Below are positions 1-10,800 of a stretch of 64,000 nt of DNA, piece after piece. The position numbers were made by a program, and so were the translations under genes. The DNA comes from Luscinia megarhynchos (taxonomy: Eukaryota > Chordata > Aves > Passeriformes > Turdidae), in contig CM067592.1 of assembly GCA_034336665.1 (NCBI GenBank), positions 32,981,942 through 33,045,941 of the forward strand, read 5' to 3'. How positions within the stretch are numbered: the stretch's first letter is position 1; the number at the start of each line of letters is the position of its first letter. The notes below the pieces were generated by a model. The model did not search any database. It was not told the origin of the DNA and saw only the letters and a program-made list of their open reading frames with translations.

Positions 1-1499
1 TTTGGGAGTGGAGCAATGGGAGGCAAGACGGGGGAGAAAACAAGTAATAGTACTTGCTCAAATACTGGATGATTTCTAATATTTCTTTTAATCAGTATTT
101 TATTTTAAGGCTATGAATTATTTTAAGGCTTTTAAGGCTTCCTTCTCACTTGTTTTTCCTGCTTTATTCTTATTATAAAAGTCAAGTTCCTGAATGTCTT
201 TGTAGTTACGGTGATTGATATTGTAAGAATAAAATACTTAAAAATGCATGTAAAGCTACTTATCTAAAGGTTCTTGTCATGCAATCAGAGACTTTTGAAG
301 AAGACATCTAGTGGCTTTATCCATCTCTTGTGAAACCATGAGTCAGTACTGACGTTAAAAGCCTCTATTGTGTCTTTTCTGGAGAACAGAAAAGCTTGGT
401 AGATGTCATGAAAGTTTTTCAAGTTACTTTTTTATGCAGTTAAGAGGTATCACTGTAGGAGGCTGTAGCTATAATGGTTTAAGGATATAAAGTGCATTAT
501 TTGAGAGACAGGGATCATGTCTTTAATTGAGCAAAATGAAATAGTGAAGAAAGGCTAGGCAAGGTTTAGAGTGCTGGATGTGTTTGCATTCCTGAAATCC
601 TGCATGCATTTTTTTTTGTGGCTGCATCAGTTCTCTGTACAAAATCCCTACTTGTATAGAGCAGTTTTAAATTAAAAGGCAAGTAATGAACACAGAATTC
701 TTTTGGAACCTTTTTTTAAAATCTGGTAGAAGAAGCTAAGTTAAAGTAACTAAATTCAGCTTTTGCATGAAAAAGAGGGTGGTGGGATATGGCTAGAATA
801 ACATCTCTGCCCAATACGGCAAAGAAAAGTTATTACATTTTTTTCCAACTCACTAAAAGAGAAATTACTGTAACTGTGAAGGTGAAATTTGGTAATTTGG
901 AATTGTATAAAGTAAAGTAATAGAGAACTGAAAATAAGAAGCAGACTTTTATTTAGCCAATATGGGTTTTGTTCTCCCTTTTGGATGCATTTAACTTTAA
1001 TGAAGAGAAATGATTGCTTGACATAGGGTCAAAGCCCTGAGATTTTGAAGCTTGACTTCTTTTTAGTATACACAACGACCTATATTTTCATTGTTGGGTG
1101 ACATTTTTTGTAGTTGTGTTCCATGAAATGCCATTAAAACCTGATCTTTGGTAAGAAATAAAAGCATGTATACAGTAGCTCACCAACAGTAATCTCCCAT
1201 TACAGTGTTCATATATTATGCTGTCAACTGTGCAAAAGTATTTCATATGGAAATCATCAATGAAGAATCAAAATGCAACAGTACATTCTCAAGTGGTTTG
1301 CTATTGTCACCAGTATTACAGGGTAATAAATAAATGTAGTTTAGGCCAGTGTTAATTCTGGACAGTAGAATTAGTTTCATAATAGAGCTCCTTGGGATTA
1401 CATAATATCATTATCAGTTCCTGAAAAGAAATAGAAGAAAATTAATGTCTTGCAGATTTGTGCATTTAATTATATAGTGTTTTTCTGGGATGAAGTTAG

Positions 1500-1905
1500 C
1501 CAGAACAGTGTTGATAACACACCAGTGTTTTGGCCTCTGCTGAGTAGTGCTGTCCCTCCAGCCCATTGCCATCTCTCAAAAGGTTGGTAAGGAAGGGACG
1601 GTCAAGACTTTGGGAGGGGATGTAGCTAGGATAGCTTACCCAATCTAACAAAAGGGATATTTCATACCTTATGACACTGTGCTCAGGAGTAAACACTAAG
1701 AGGAAGAAGCCAGAAGTGGATTCATTATTAAGGTGTTTGTCTTCCAAAGCAACTACTATGCGTGCTGAAGCCCTACTGCACAGAAAGTGGCTACACATTG
1801 CCTGCTGATGGAAAGTGAAGAATATATTTTTTTTGTTTTCCTTGATTTCTTTTCTGGCCTTTTCTTTTCTTTAGTAAACTGCCTTTATCTTGACCCAGGA
1901 AGGGC
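1500..1905 (+). mobile_element. Degenerate avian ERV LTR fragment (probably ERVL class)
   Basis: The segment runs in the same order as a common avian LTR that in full starts TGTGCTGGTTTTGGCTGGG: a GTGTTGATAACAC block, the GAGTAGTGCT block, CAAAAGGGATATTTCATACC, GTTTGTCTTCCAAAG, then TAAACTGCCTTTATCTTGAC near the poly(A) signal (AGTAAA at 1873-1878). The same family appears in the opposite orientation at 26986-27567 and 36218-36740. Both ends are missing, so it is an old truncated solo LTR. The family is named from memory; the class is uncertain. Confidence 0.7.
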
Positions 1906-4320
1906 TCCTGTTAGCATTCTCAGTGCAGGTGGTTTAAGGTACACATGTACAAAAAATTGGATATTATTTTTTTCTGAAAGCTATTAGCCTTTTTTTTAAA
2001 CGGTATTTTATTGTATTCTTAATGATTCATCATGCATGATTTTACTATTTAAATGTTATAGAGAGCTTCTGCTTTTCTGAATTCAGGATTCAGAGCAGGT
2101 AGCAAAATGCTTTAAAATGCATAATTAATGGAGTAAAATGCTGTTCCTGAAGGGACCAGGTTTCTGAAACGACCAGGGTCACATCTGCATACACAGAAAG
2201 GTATATGTTGACTGCAGACATTGTTTCCTCATAGAGAAAAAGAAGTGTGTCACTGAATTTGTCATTTAAATCAGATTGGAGCTTACTTCTGTTCAGAGAT
2301 GTAACAAAAAAGTTCAGATGACCTAAAAGTTAAAAACAATGTATGCTTTATTGTTACGCCTCACAAAAATTTATCTTTGTTTGCCTGGACATTTCCATAT
2401 TACGAGTGGGTAACTGCTATGTTTGCTTGTGTGTTTTGCTTTATCTTGAACCCACTAGCAGTATTTTAGGGTAGTGGTGCTGTAATGTCATTTAAAGATG
2501 CTTGTTTTACAGTGCTGTTCTAGCATTTCTTAAGATGGTGTTGGCAATAACTTGCATCTACACGCCTCATTTTTCTTAATGCTAATAGCATTATCAATTG
2601 GAACGTTTTTGGATTATACTTTTTGGTATTTCATTATTAATCACTGTTCTTTGTGTACCTTAGCTGACTTCTTAGTTATCCAGTTCAGTGCAGTATTAGT
2701 AGTTTCAGAACATACAAGATCTCTAATAAAAGGTTTGCTTTTTTTTCTAGGTAGTAAAACCATTTTAACTTGAAATTTGATGTGTCAGGTGCTGACTTTA
2801 GGAAGGTTCCCTTCGCTTTGGTGTCATTGCAGCTTTTAAATGATGACTGGAGACATATTCTCTTAATTAGGAAATGTAGTTAATTTTTAAAATATGACAA
2901 AGTTATTGAAATAAGAAGCTGTATAACCCTATATGTCCTTACAAGGACTGTGTACTTTCAAGGTCCTGGGATTGTATGTGGACAGTGTTTGTAGCTTACT
3001 GCCTGTTAAGGATCCAGTCTTTGATGTTGCTGGATTCAGGTGCTACACTAGCAACAACTTTTTTGCCTCTTGCATGCTCTCATGTTTGGAAAGCTGCAGT
3101 GAAGTAATAACCTTAGCTTTTCTAGTCTTTGTGCAGAGATTGTAACTTTAGTAAAATATTTACAGAATCTAGGATGGTGGACATATGAAGAATATTTATG
3201 TAAGTTGACAATTTTTTGAGAAATGAATGTGAGAAGTGACAGGCTTCTAGCCCCAAATACGAGGGCCAGACCTGTACTATGCATAATTTGTGTTATTAAT
3301 AGATAGAATCTGTTTTCTGAACATGTTTCAAGTAGTCCATAGTGTCAGCCAGCTTTCTGAAAGAAATTTTGTCTTCAGATTATTTATTTGCTTGAAAATA
3401 AACATGTCTTAAGAAGAAAAATTATTTAATGAGCAGAGGGGGAACCAGTATAAGAAAAAACACCCTCTGTGTTGTAACCACATAGCAAGGAAAATGAGTG
3501 TCATTAGGTATGTAAATACTCTGCAACCAGCTTTCATAATTTGGTGGGCCTTTCATTCAACTGGTGGCTATGTAATCCTTTGATTATCTTCACAACCAGT
3601 CAGTTGCCCAGGACTCAAAAAATGCTAGATTGAGAATGTAAAAAAAACACATAATGAGGACCGCCTCTTTTAGTTTAAGGATATGTTTGTTAGGTGATGT
3701 TTTTTCATAAATAGTGTCTTACTAGGCATAGCATAACTCTAAACATTCCTGGTTATAGCAGGTAAATATTACTTCTTTAGCTTAGCTAAGGGAAGCATTA
3801 ATATACCATCACATTATGCATTTCAAATTTGCCATGTAACAGGAAAAATTGAATTTTTATTCTTTTATGGTGTTCTTTCAGATCTCATTTGCTTTACCTG
3901 GAGCTGAGTTGATTCAGTGCTGCTTAAGATAAAGTGCATTTTGTATTGCAGTGTTACTGGATATGAGTGTGTCTAAGTGAATGTTGTCTTCTCTGATAAA
4001 AAGACTGTTGAAAATTCTGGCTTTTTGCTCTTCAGAAGTTTTTAGAACAATGATAATAAGTGAAATACCATTGCGAATCCTTCTTAAAAGGCATATCTGT
4101 CACTCATGTAGTGTCTGAAACTGAGGCAGTGTCTCTTGAGATAAACCACTTCAAGGGGTGGCTCTCAAATAATCTGCTGCTGTGTAGGTAAAACTCCCTG
4201 AAGGTCTCTCTGGTGTGTAGCACAGATTTGTTGGATCTGTGAGCTGGAAAGGTGGTTAACCAAGCTGAAGGTGGTGGTTTGTAGCAGATTTATGCTGTCT
4301 TTCTCTGTTAGCCTTTCCAC

Positions 4321-4482
4321 TCATAGCGTAGAATGGTTTGAGTTGGAAGGGTCCCTAAAGATCACCTAGTTGCAGCGCCCCAGTCTTGAGACAGAGACAT
4401 CTTCCACTGGACCATATTGTTTAAAGACTTTTCCAGCCTGTCCTTGACCTCTAGGGATGGGGCATCCAGAACTCTGGGCAGT
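4321..4482 (-). mobile_element. CR1 LINE 3' fragment
   Basis: It starts with a TCATAG..AGAATGG block and continues with a GAGTTGGAAGGG block and AAGATCACCTAG. This is the reverse complement of the typical CR1 3' tail, followed by the short region upstream of it. It is a 5'-truncated copy, as is usual for CR1, about 290 bases before window exon 1. Confidence 0.85.
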
Positions 4483-4773
4483 AAGTTACTCTAGTTAAAT
4501 TACTTTGGTTTTTGACAGAACAAATTAAGTACTTCAGGCTTTCTTCCTTCCCAGATTTTCCTCCACCTGGAGGAAATTTTAATCTTGTTTCAGAACTTTT
4601 GAGAAAATATCATCTTTTGGCAGTGTAGTAATCTTAACAAAGCTGGTAAAGAGAGTTGGTAAAAGGAGAAAGCTCAATTGGCTACTTCTACAGCCACACT
4701 TATTTTGAAGATAGTTGTTTTGCATACTTCTTTTCTGTGTTAGAGATACAAATGTGATTTCTTTATCTTTCAG

Positions 4774-4875
4774 GAGCACTCCTCATCCGTTAATCACTGT
4801 CCTAGAAAACAGACCTGATTGCTGGCCAGTTCTTCTACAGCAGATAACAGTATTTTTCCATCAGTGTCCAGAGAG
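4774..4875 (+). CDS. FOCAD: FOCAD window exon 1
   Basis: The exon is 102 bp between a TTTCAG acceptor and a GAGAG|GTAAAT donor. One base completes the codon of the upstream exon; then come 33 codons including STPHPLITVLENRPDCWPVL and FFHQCPE, and two bases of an Arg codon finished in exon 2. It matches the human segment around HPHPLITVLE. Frame and both boundaries are fixed by homology and by the join to exon 2. Confidence 0.95.
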
Positions 4876-7800
4876 GTAAATGAATGAAAAATTTTAAAAG
4901 CCTAGCACATGTAGACAGCTGAATTGTGTCACGGTAACTGTTTTGTTGAGGGCAAACAAGCTGTAAGAATTCTGTCTTTTGTGAAAGATATTTGTAAAAT
5001 TTAATTATACCGTTTCGCTATTTAAAATAATAATATAAATAATAATTATTAATGAATTAATAGCTTTTTATCAACTATATAGATAAATTTCATGTGTCTG
5101 TAGAGTAACTGGTGCAAAATTGATAGCATATTTGATTTTTTTTTAAATAAGCAATTTGGCTTATCAGCTTTGTCAGAATTGTGACTGCTTAGTCATAAAA
5201 AGTGAATATAATACAGCTGTAACTTACCTATACAAAATGATGGGATGATGAAGCAACAGTGAAAATGATTAAATCTCACAGAAAGGATGAGGTCTTGAAA
5301 AACAATATATGCCTTCTGATAGAAAAAGACAGAAGAAAATCAGTGGCACAGCCTTATTATAAAGCATCATTAAAAAGACCAAATACCCAACAGCCAACAG
5401 TCTCAGCCTTTTTTTAATGCTTTCCACTAAGGAACTTGTCCAATAAGGCTTCAGAGTAAGGTAATGAATCTGACATTCTCAAAGAGAACTGTTTTCACTG
5501 ATTTTACACCTACATGTGCACTTTTCAGATAAAAATATCTTTTTTCTCCTGTTTTCTGAAAGGCTAATAACAGAGTAATAGCGCAAAGAAGTTGACTTCT
5601 CTGGTTTGTTGCTCTTTGTAAAGAAACAAGTTAATTAGTCTCTTAAATTTCTGTTGGGTTTAGATTGCATAATTTGACAGTAAGACTTTCAGGCAAAGTA
5701 TGCTTTGCTCAATTTAATTGATCCAAGTATTTTTCAAATGCTGTTAATTCTTTCACTCAGCTGTTAAATCTGGGACTCACATAGAGTCCTGTAAAGTGTA
5801 TAAATGAGGAAGTGAATTGTGGATTTTTTGCTGGTGGCTTCTTTTGAATTAAAGCAGGAGTTTTTCTTAGTGAAAAGGAAGATGTGTGATGCTCCTCTTG
5901 GTACTGTTTTTTCAAGGTCTCTGTGGGTAAAGTGCTAGACTGAGAATATGGAATCACAGAATAATTTAGCTTTGGAAATGCCCTTCAGAACACGGAGTTC
6001 AGCCCTTAACCTGATGCTATCAAGTCCACCACTAAACAGTATCCCTAAATGGGATGTAAATAAGTTATGTTGATGACCTTTTACTGAATTCTTTCTGCAG
6101 TTTTGCCTCAAGACTGGGTCTTGTTTAGAACTGAGGTTTGATTTCCTGTTGATGTGCTTGATGGTAGGAAGGCTCTGCACAGAGGGATTTGGACTGGCTG
6201 GATCTATGGGCTGAGGCCAGTGGTGTGAGGTTCAGCAGGGTATGAGGTATCAGGTTCAACCTCTAATGCCAGGTCCTGCACTGTGGTCACAATTCCATGG
6301 AGTGCTACAGACTGAGGAGAGAGTGACTGGAAAACTGCATAAAGGAAAAGGACCTGAGGGTGGTGGTTAACAGCAGCTGAACATATGCCAGTGTGTGCCA
6401 AGGTGGCCAAGAAGGCCAATGGCATCCTGGTTTGGATCAGAAATAGTCTGCAGGTAGCAGGTAAAGGACTAGGAAAGTGCCCATGTGTTTGGCACTGGTA
6501 ATGCTGTACCTCAAACCCTTTGTCCAGTTCTGGACCCCTCATGACAAGAAGGACATGGAAGTGCTGGAGCATGTCCAGAATAGGGCAATGGAGCTGGCAA
6601 AGGATCTGGAGCACAAATCTGATGAGGAGCAGCTGAGGGAGCTGGAGGTGTTTAGCCCAGAGGAAAGGAGACTAAGTGGTGACTTTATGGCTCTCTTTCT
6701 AAAAGGAGGCTGTAGCCAGGTGGGGGTCATTCTGTTCTCACAAGTAATAAGTGACAGGATGAGAGTAAATAGGCTCAAGTTGAATCAAGGGAGGTTTAGA
6801 TTTGCCATTAGGAAAAATTCTGTCATGGGCTTGTCAAGCGTTTTATCAGTCTGCTCAGGAAAATGGTGGAGTCACCATCCCTGAAAGTATTTAAAAAGAT
6901 GTGGCATTTGAGGACATGGTTTAGCAGTGGGCATGGCAGTGCTGGTTGGACTTGGGTCTAAACAATTCTGTGATTCTATATTTGTTACTGTATTGACCAT
7001 CAGCTTTATTTGACTGTTTTAATAATGTCAAGGACAGCTTATATTCCTAATATGGTCAAGTCAAAAGGTTTGTTCTGTGATAATATTTTACTGGGAAGCC
7101 ATGTTGGTTAAAACATTTTCTGTTTCACGTAATTGTATTAAGACCATTCTGCAAAAACTGATAAGTAAAGGATGGCTCCTTTTTACAGAAACTATGTTTT
7201 ATGTGTTTTGAAAAGATATTTCTGAGTAGTCTTGTCCAAATACTTCTTCAGAATGGCTCATTAGTCTGTCATGACATTCAGCAAGGCAAGTCACCTTCTT
7301 GAATTGATGAGGAGAATAAAATTAGGAGTGTTATAACCTGGAGTTATACTGAGTCTTTTAAAAATTGCACTTTAAAGTATGGTTACTGTATTGGGTCTCA
7401 TGACAGTACTTAGTTGTGGTAAGTCCAAGTGTTTTAGTGAGATTTAATAATGTCCTTCTCAGCACCTTTCTGTTAATTTGTCTTGTGAATGTTTGCAGGT
7501 AATGTCACATTACTTGGGTTTCCTACTTGTTGCGCTTTCTGTAGAAAGCATTCATGGCAAACTTATTTCTTGAACTGCAGGGCAGAGGGTTCATGTGTTG
7601 GCATAATGGCTTCATTTCTAAGATACCTGTATTGTGAACCACACCAGTTACGGGAATATGCTGAACTGCGAATGGGTTTACTTAAGATCTTACTGCAGCC
7701 TCATGGGCCAAAGCACAAAGAAGCACCCTCCACGCTGGAATGTGAAATTCTTCAACTTCTATGTGATTTGATTCCACACTTGCAGGTACAGTTGTTTCCT

Positions 7801-10800
7801 GACCCTACCTTTTACAAACAGATATTATCAAAACAGCTGTAGTATTTTATTGTCTTTCAAGTGTGCAAATATAGCATTCTTTTCCATTTTCTGTAGATCT
7901 TATTTATTGATATTATATACATCTAACAAATTGTCTATTTCTGGTAGAAGATAAAACTTTATTTGTTCAAATCTGAAACACTGTTAAGATGGATATTATA
8001 ACATATTTACCATAATTACTTCCATCTAGTTTCTCAGTAAACATACAGTAAACTTAGAAAGACAGTCATGAGAAAATCTGGTTAAATGGCAAGATATATG
8101 TTAAAAATATACAATTTCAACTTAAAATGGATAATATTAAAATTAAAGAGAAGTCTGATCTAAGCATTTCTAGGTATTCCTTATTTGAGATTAGTGGATC
8201 TCAACACAAAATTTAGTCTTTCTGGAATATGGTGAAGGTTCTGAATGTTTTTTAAGTTGCACAGTGATATATGATAGGAGCTAGGGATTTAATCTTATGG
8301 TCCCCCTTGGTTGCAGGAATACAATGTTGGTTAAACTAAAAAGCTCTGCTTTTCCTCATGATTTACTGTGATATCAGTTAAGCTTTTTTTGTATCTATCT
8401 TTTCCTTCTTCTTTTGATATTAGGACAACAGCTTCAGATGTATTCAGCCAAACACAAGGTGCTTTGTCCTTATTGCTATGGAGAGAGGGTTCATTAATAC
8501 AAATAATGTAAAGCTAAGAAGACTTCTTAAAAAGATACTTAGTAGCATCTTTCTCCTATGGCATTTTACTAGAAAAGTCTTCTTTGTACTCACAGCTACT
8601 TTTCACAATTTTTTGGAAAACATATAGTTTGTGTTATTACATACATATTTATCTTGGTTATTCTAGTAACAAGAGAGATTTCTGATTTTGTCTTGATTTT
8701 ATCTGAGCTTCAGTATAACATTGTGTCTTGAATGTATGAATGCTTCAGACTTGAAAACATTTAGACATAAAAATGGCACTTAAAAAATTAGTTATAACCT
8801 TCCTTTCCTTCTTACATGTTGGCATTTTATGTTTTTTTAAACAAGAAATCAGTTGCAGTTTTCAAACTCATATTAATACTTGAACATTTTTATCTTGCCT
8901 GGGATAGAACTTTCACAATGGAAGGCACTTCCTTCAAGAAGCCTGTTTGATGGACTGTTTTATAACCTGTCAAATCCATCCTCTTTTTTTCTGAACCTCA
9001 GGTTGTTCTTATTCTTTCATTTTAGCATACCTTAATTTAATCCTCTGTGTAATATAAATGCTGGAATGTTTCCCTGTCATTTTGTCTGACAGTGTCAACC
9101 AAGCTGTGAGAAGTACAGTTCTTTACCTGTAGATTTTTCGGTTGATCAGTTCAGAGACATGAGGTTTCTGATTATAGCAGATTAGTTACAGAACAAAAAA
9201 GGAATAAAAATTAGGGTGCTGTGCTTAATGCTGGCTCCAGAGTTTGGATTGGAAAGTGTGTTTGTCTAGAAGAAGACTTTTCAAGAGCAGAAAACACTCT
9301 CATCCAGTACGTGGGGCCTTTGAGAAAACCTGCTTCTTGAAACTTCTTTAGCTGGCTTTCAAATATGGAGATACTGCTTTTGGGTATCACACTCCAGCTT
9401 TTAGTTTTTCTGGTAGTTAGATTGCTGTCCAAGTTTAGAACAAATCTGGGGAAAGATCTCCAAAGGAACCCCCCCCCCGAGAGTATACCCCCCCCCACAA
9501 TTCCTTCCTTCACGGGGCTCGGAAAGAATTCTTCTCAGGGGAAAGTGGAAAAAACTTATTTATTAACAAACACAAGAGAAACACTTCCCAGTACAGACTC
9601 CGATGACAAAAACAAACGTTTTCACCGAGAGAGAGAGAGAAGGTGGATGAACTCAGACGGTCTCCACTGGGAGCCAATGCTGATCTTTGGGATGAGGGGA
9701 AGAAGGGAGAGAGAAAGAGGGGCAGCCGGGGCAGCAGCTGGAGAGCAAGCGGCAAAGCTGGGGCAGCAGGCAGCAAAGCTGGGGCAGCAGGCAGCAAAGC
9801 TGGGGCAGCAAGCAGCAAAGCTGGGGCAGCAGGCGGCAAAGCTGGGGCAGCAAGCAGCAAAGCCGGGGCAGCAGGCGGCAAAGCCGGGGCAGCAGGCGGC
9901 AAAGCTGGGGCAGCAGGCGGCAAAGCCGGGGCAGCAGGCGGCAAAGCCGGGGCAGCAGGCGGCAAAGCTGGGGCAGCAGGCGGCAAAGCCGGGGCAGCAA
10001 GCGGCAAAGCCGGGGCAGCTGGCGGCAAAGCTGGGGCAGCAGGCGGCAAAGCCGGGGCAGCAGGCGGCAAAGCCGGGGCAGCAGGCGGCAAAGCCGGGGC
10101 AGCAGCAGCAGCAGCAGGCCGGGGGCCAGCCGGTGCGGGGGAGGAACGGCCACGGCAGCAGGCAGCTCCATGTAGACAGCAAGGGGGGCAGGGAGAGGAG
10201 TAGACATAACACCAATCCGGGACAATTGCATGGTGTTAAAATTGAGTAGTACCACTGCCTTTCTCTTTTGAGACAAATGTTAAAATCTTGGTTATATTAC
10301 AAAGGAAATGTTGTAGAGCCAGATGTTTCTGTTGTAAGATGATTCACCTGCTTGATGAAATTCCCTCACACTTTTTTGTGTTGTTATGAGAACCCCAAGT
10401 GCTGAATTAGTTGCTGTTGCTTTTGAGTAAAAAGCAATTTTTCTCATCAGCTACCAAGAAACATTTTAATTCTTTCACATGTTTCTGATTTTACTTCAAA
10501 GTATCAAATAGAAGTTCATAAATTGGATAAGGGATTCCTGGCATTAGTTTATAAAGATGTTTCTTCAAAGATTTAGTACTATATGCAATAGAAACATAGC
10601 AGAACTAATAGAACTAATTCTAAGTTCTACGTAGATAGGGAAGGGCAACTAAATTGTCATGTGTTTTGGCTTTGTTTTAACCACTTCTCTGCAGATTAAA
10701 GACTTACTGCAAGTTACAGAAGCCTTGTTTTTCCTGCAAGAGCTGTTCCTCAGCTTACTACGCTATCCTTCGTTTTGGAAAGTTCAGTTATCCCAGCTTA

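Larger units (their letters stand above)
1..4773. other. FOCAD intron upstream of window exon 1 (partial)
   Basis: No coding exon is recognised here. The preceding FOCAD exon must end two bases into a codon (window exon 1 starts with one completing base), and I found no convincing acceptor-ORF-donor combination with focadhesin similarity. The stretch holds an old plus-strand LTR piece near 1500-1905 and a CR1 tail at 4321-4482. Otherwise it is AT-rich sequence without visible structure. Confidence 0.75.
4876..7580. other. FOCAD intron 1 (phase 2)
   Basis: This 2.7 kb intron has an AT-rich block at about 5013-5067 (mostly A and T, AAT-like units) and two CR1 pieces facing opposite ways (5951-6062 minus, 6185-6980 plus). 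The remainder shows nothing recognisable. Confidence 0.8.
7786..10694. other. FOCAD intron 2 (phase 0)
   Basis: This 2.9 kb intron is AT-rich except for a well-bounded 0.8 kb retroviral solo LTR at 9426-10224 with a GC-rich minisatellite inside. Nothing else is recognised. Confidence 0.8.

Noticed and set aside
2720..2775. Acceptor-like TTTTTTTTCTAG followed by an open frame
   Set aside because: The frame closes after a few codons, there is no donor, and no similarity to focadhesin.
3430..3510. Possible upstream FOCAD exon ending ..SVIR before a GTATGT donor, with a phase that would fit window exon 1
   Set aside because: Only a handful of residues resemble human (..TIR), the acceptor side has no polypyrimidine tract, and the remaining translation does not match focadhesin.
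6477..6884. 135-codon ORF on the + strand
   Set aside because: It lies inside a plus-oriented CR1 fragment and reads as the decayed end of LINE ORF2.
9497..10227. ACAATT repeated at both sides of the minisatellite as an alternative target duplication
   Set aside because: The enclosed segment would not start TG and end CA; the ATTGC pair at 9421 and 10225 gives canonical termini instead.
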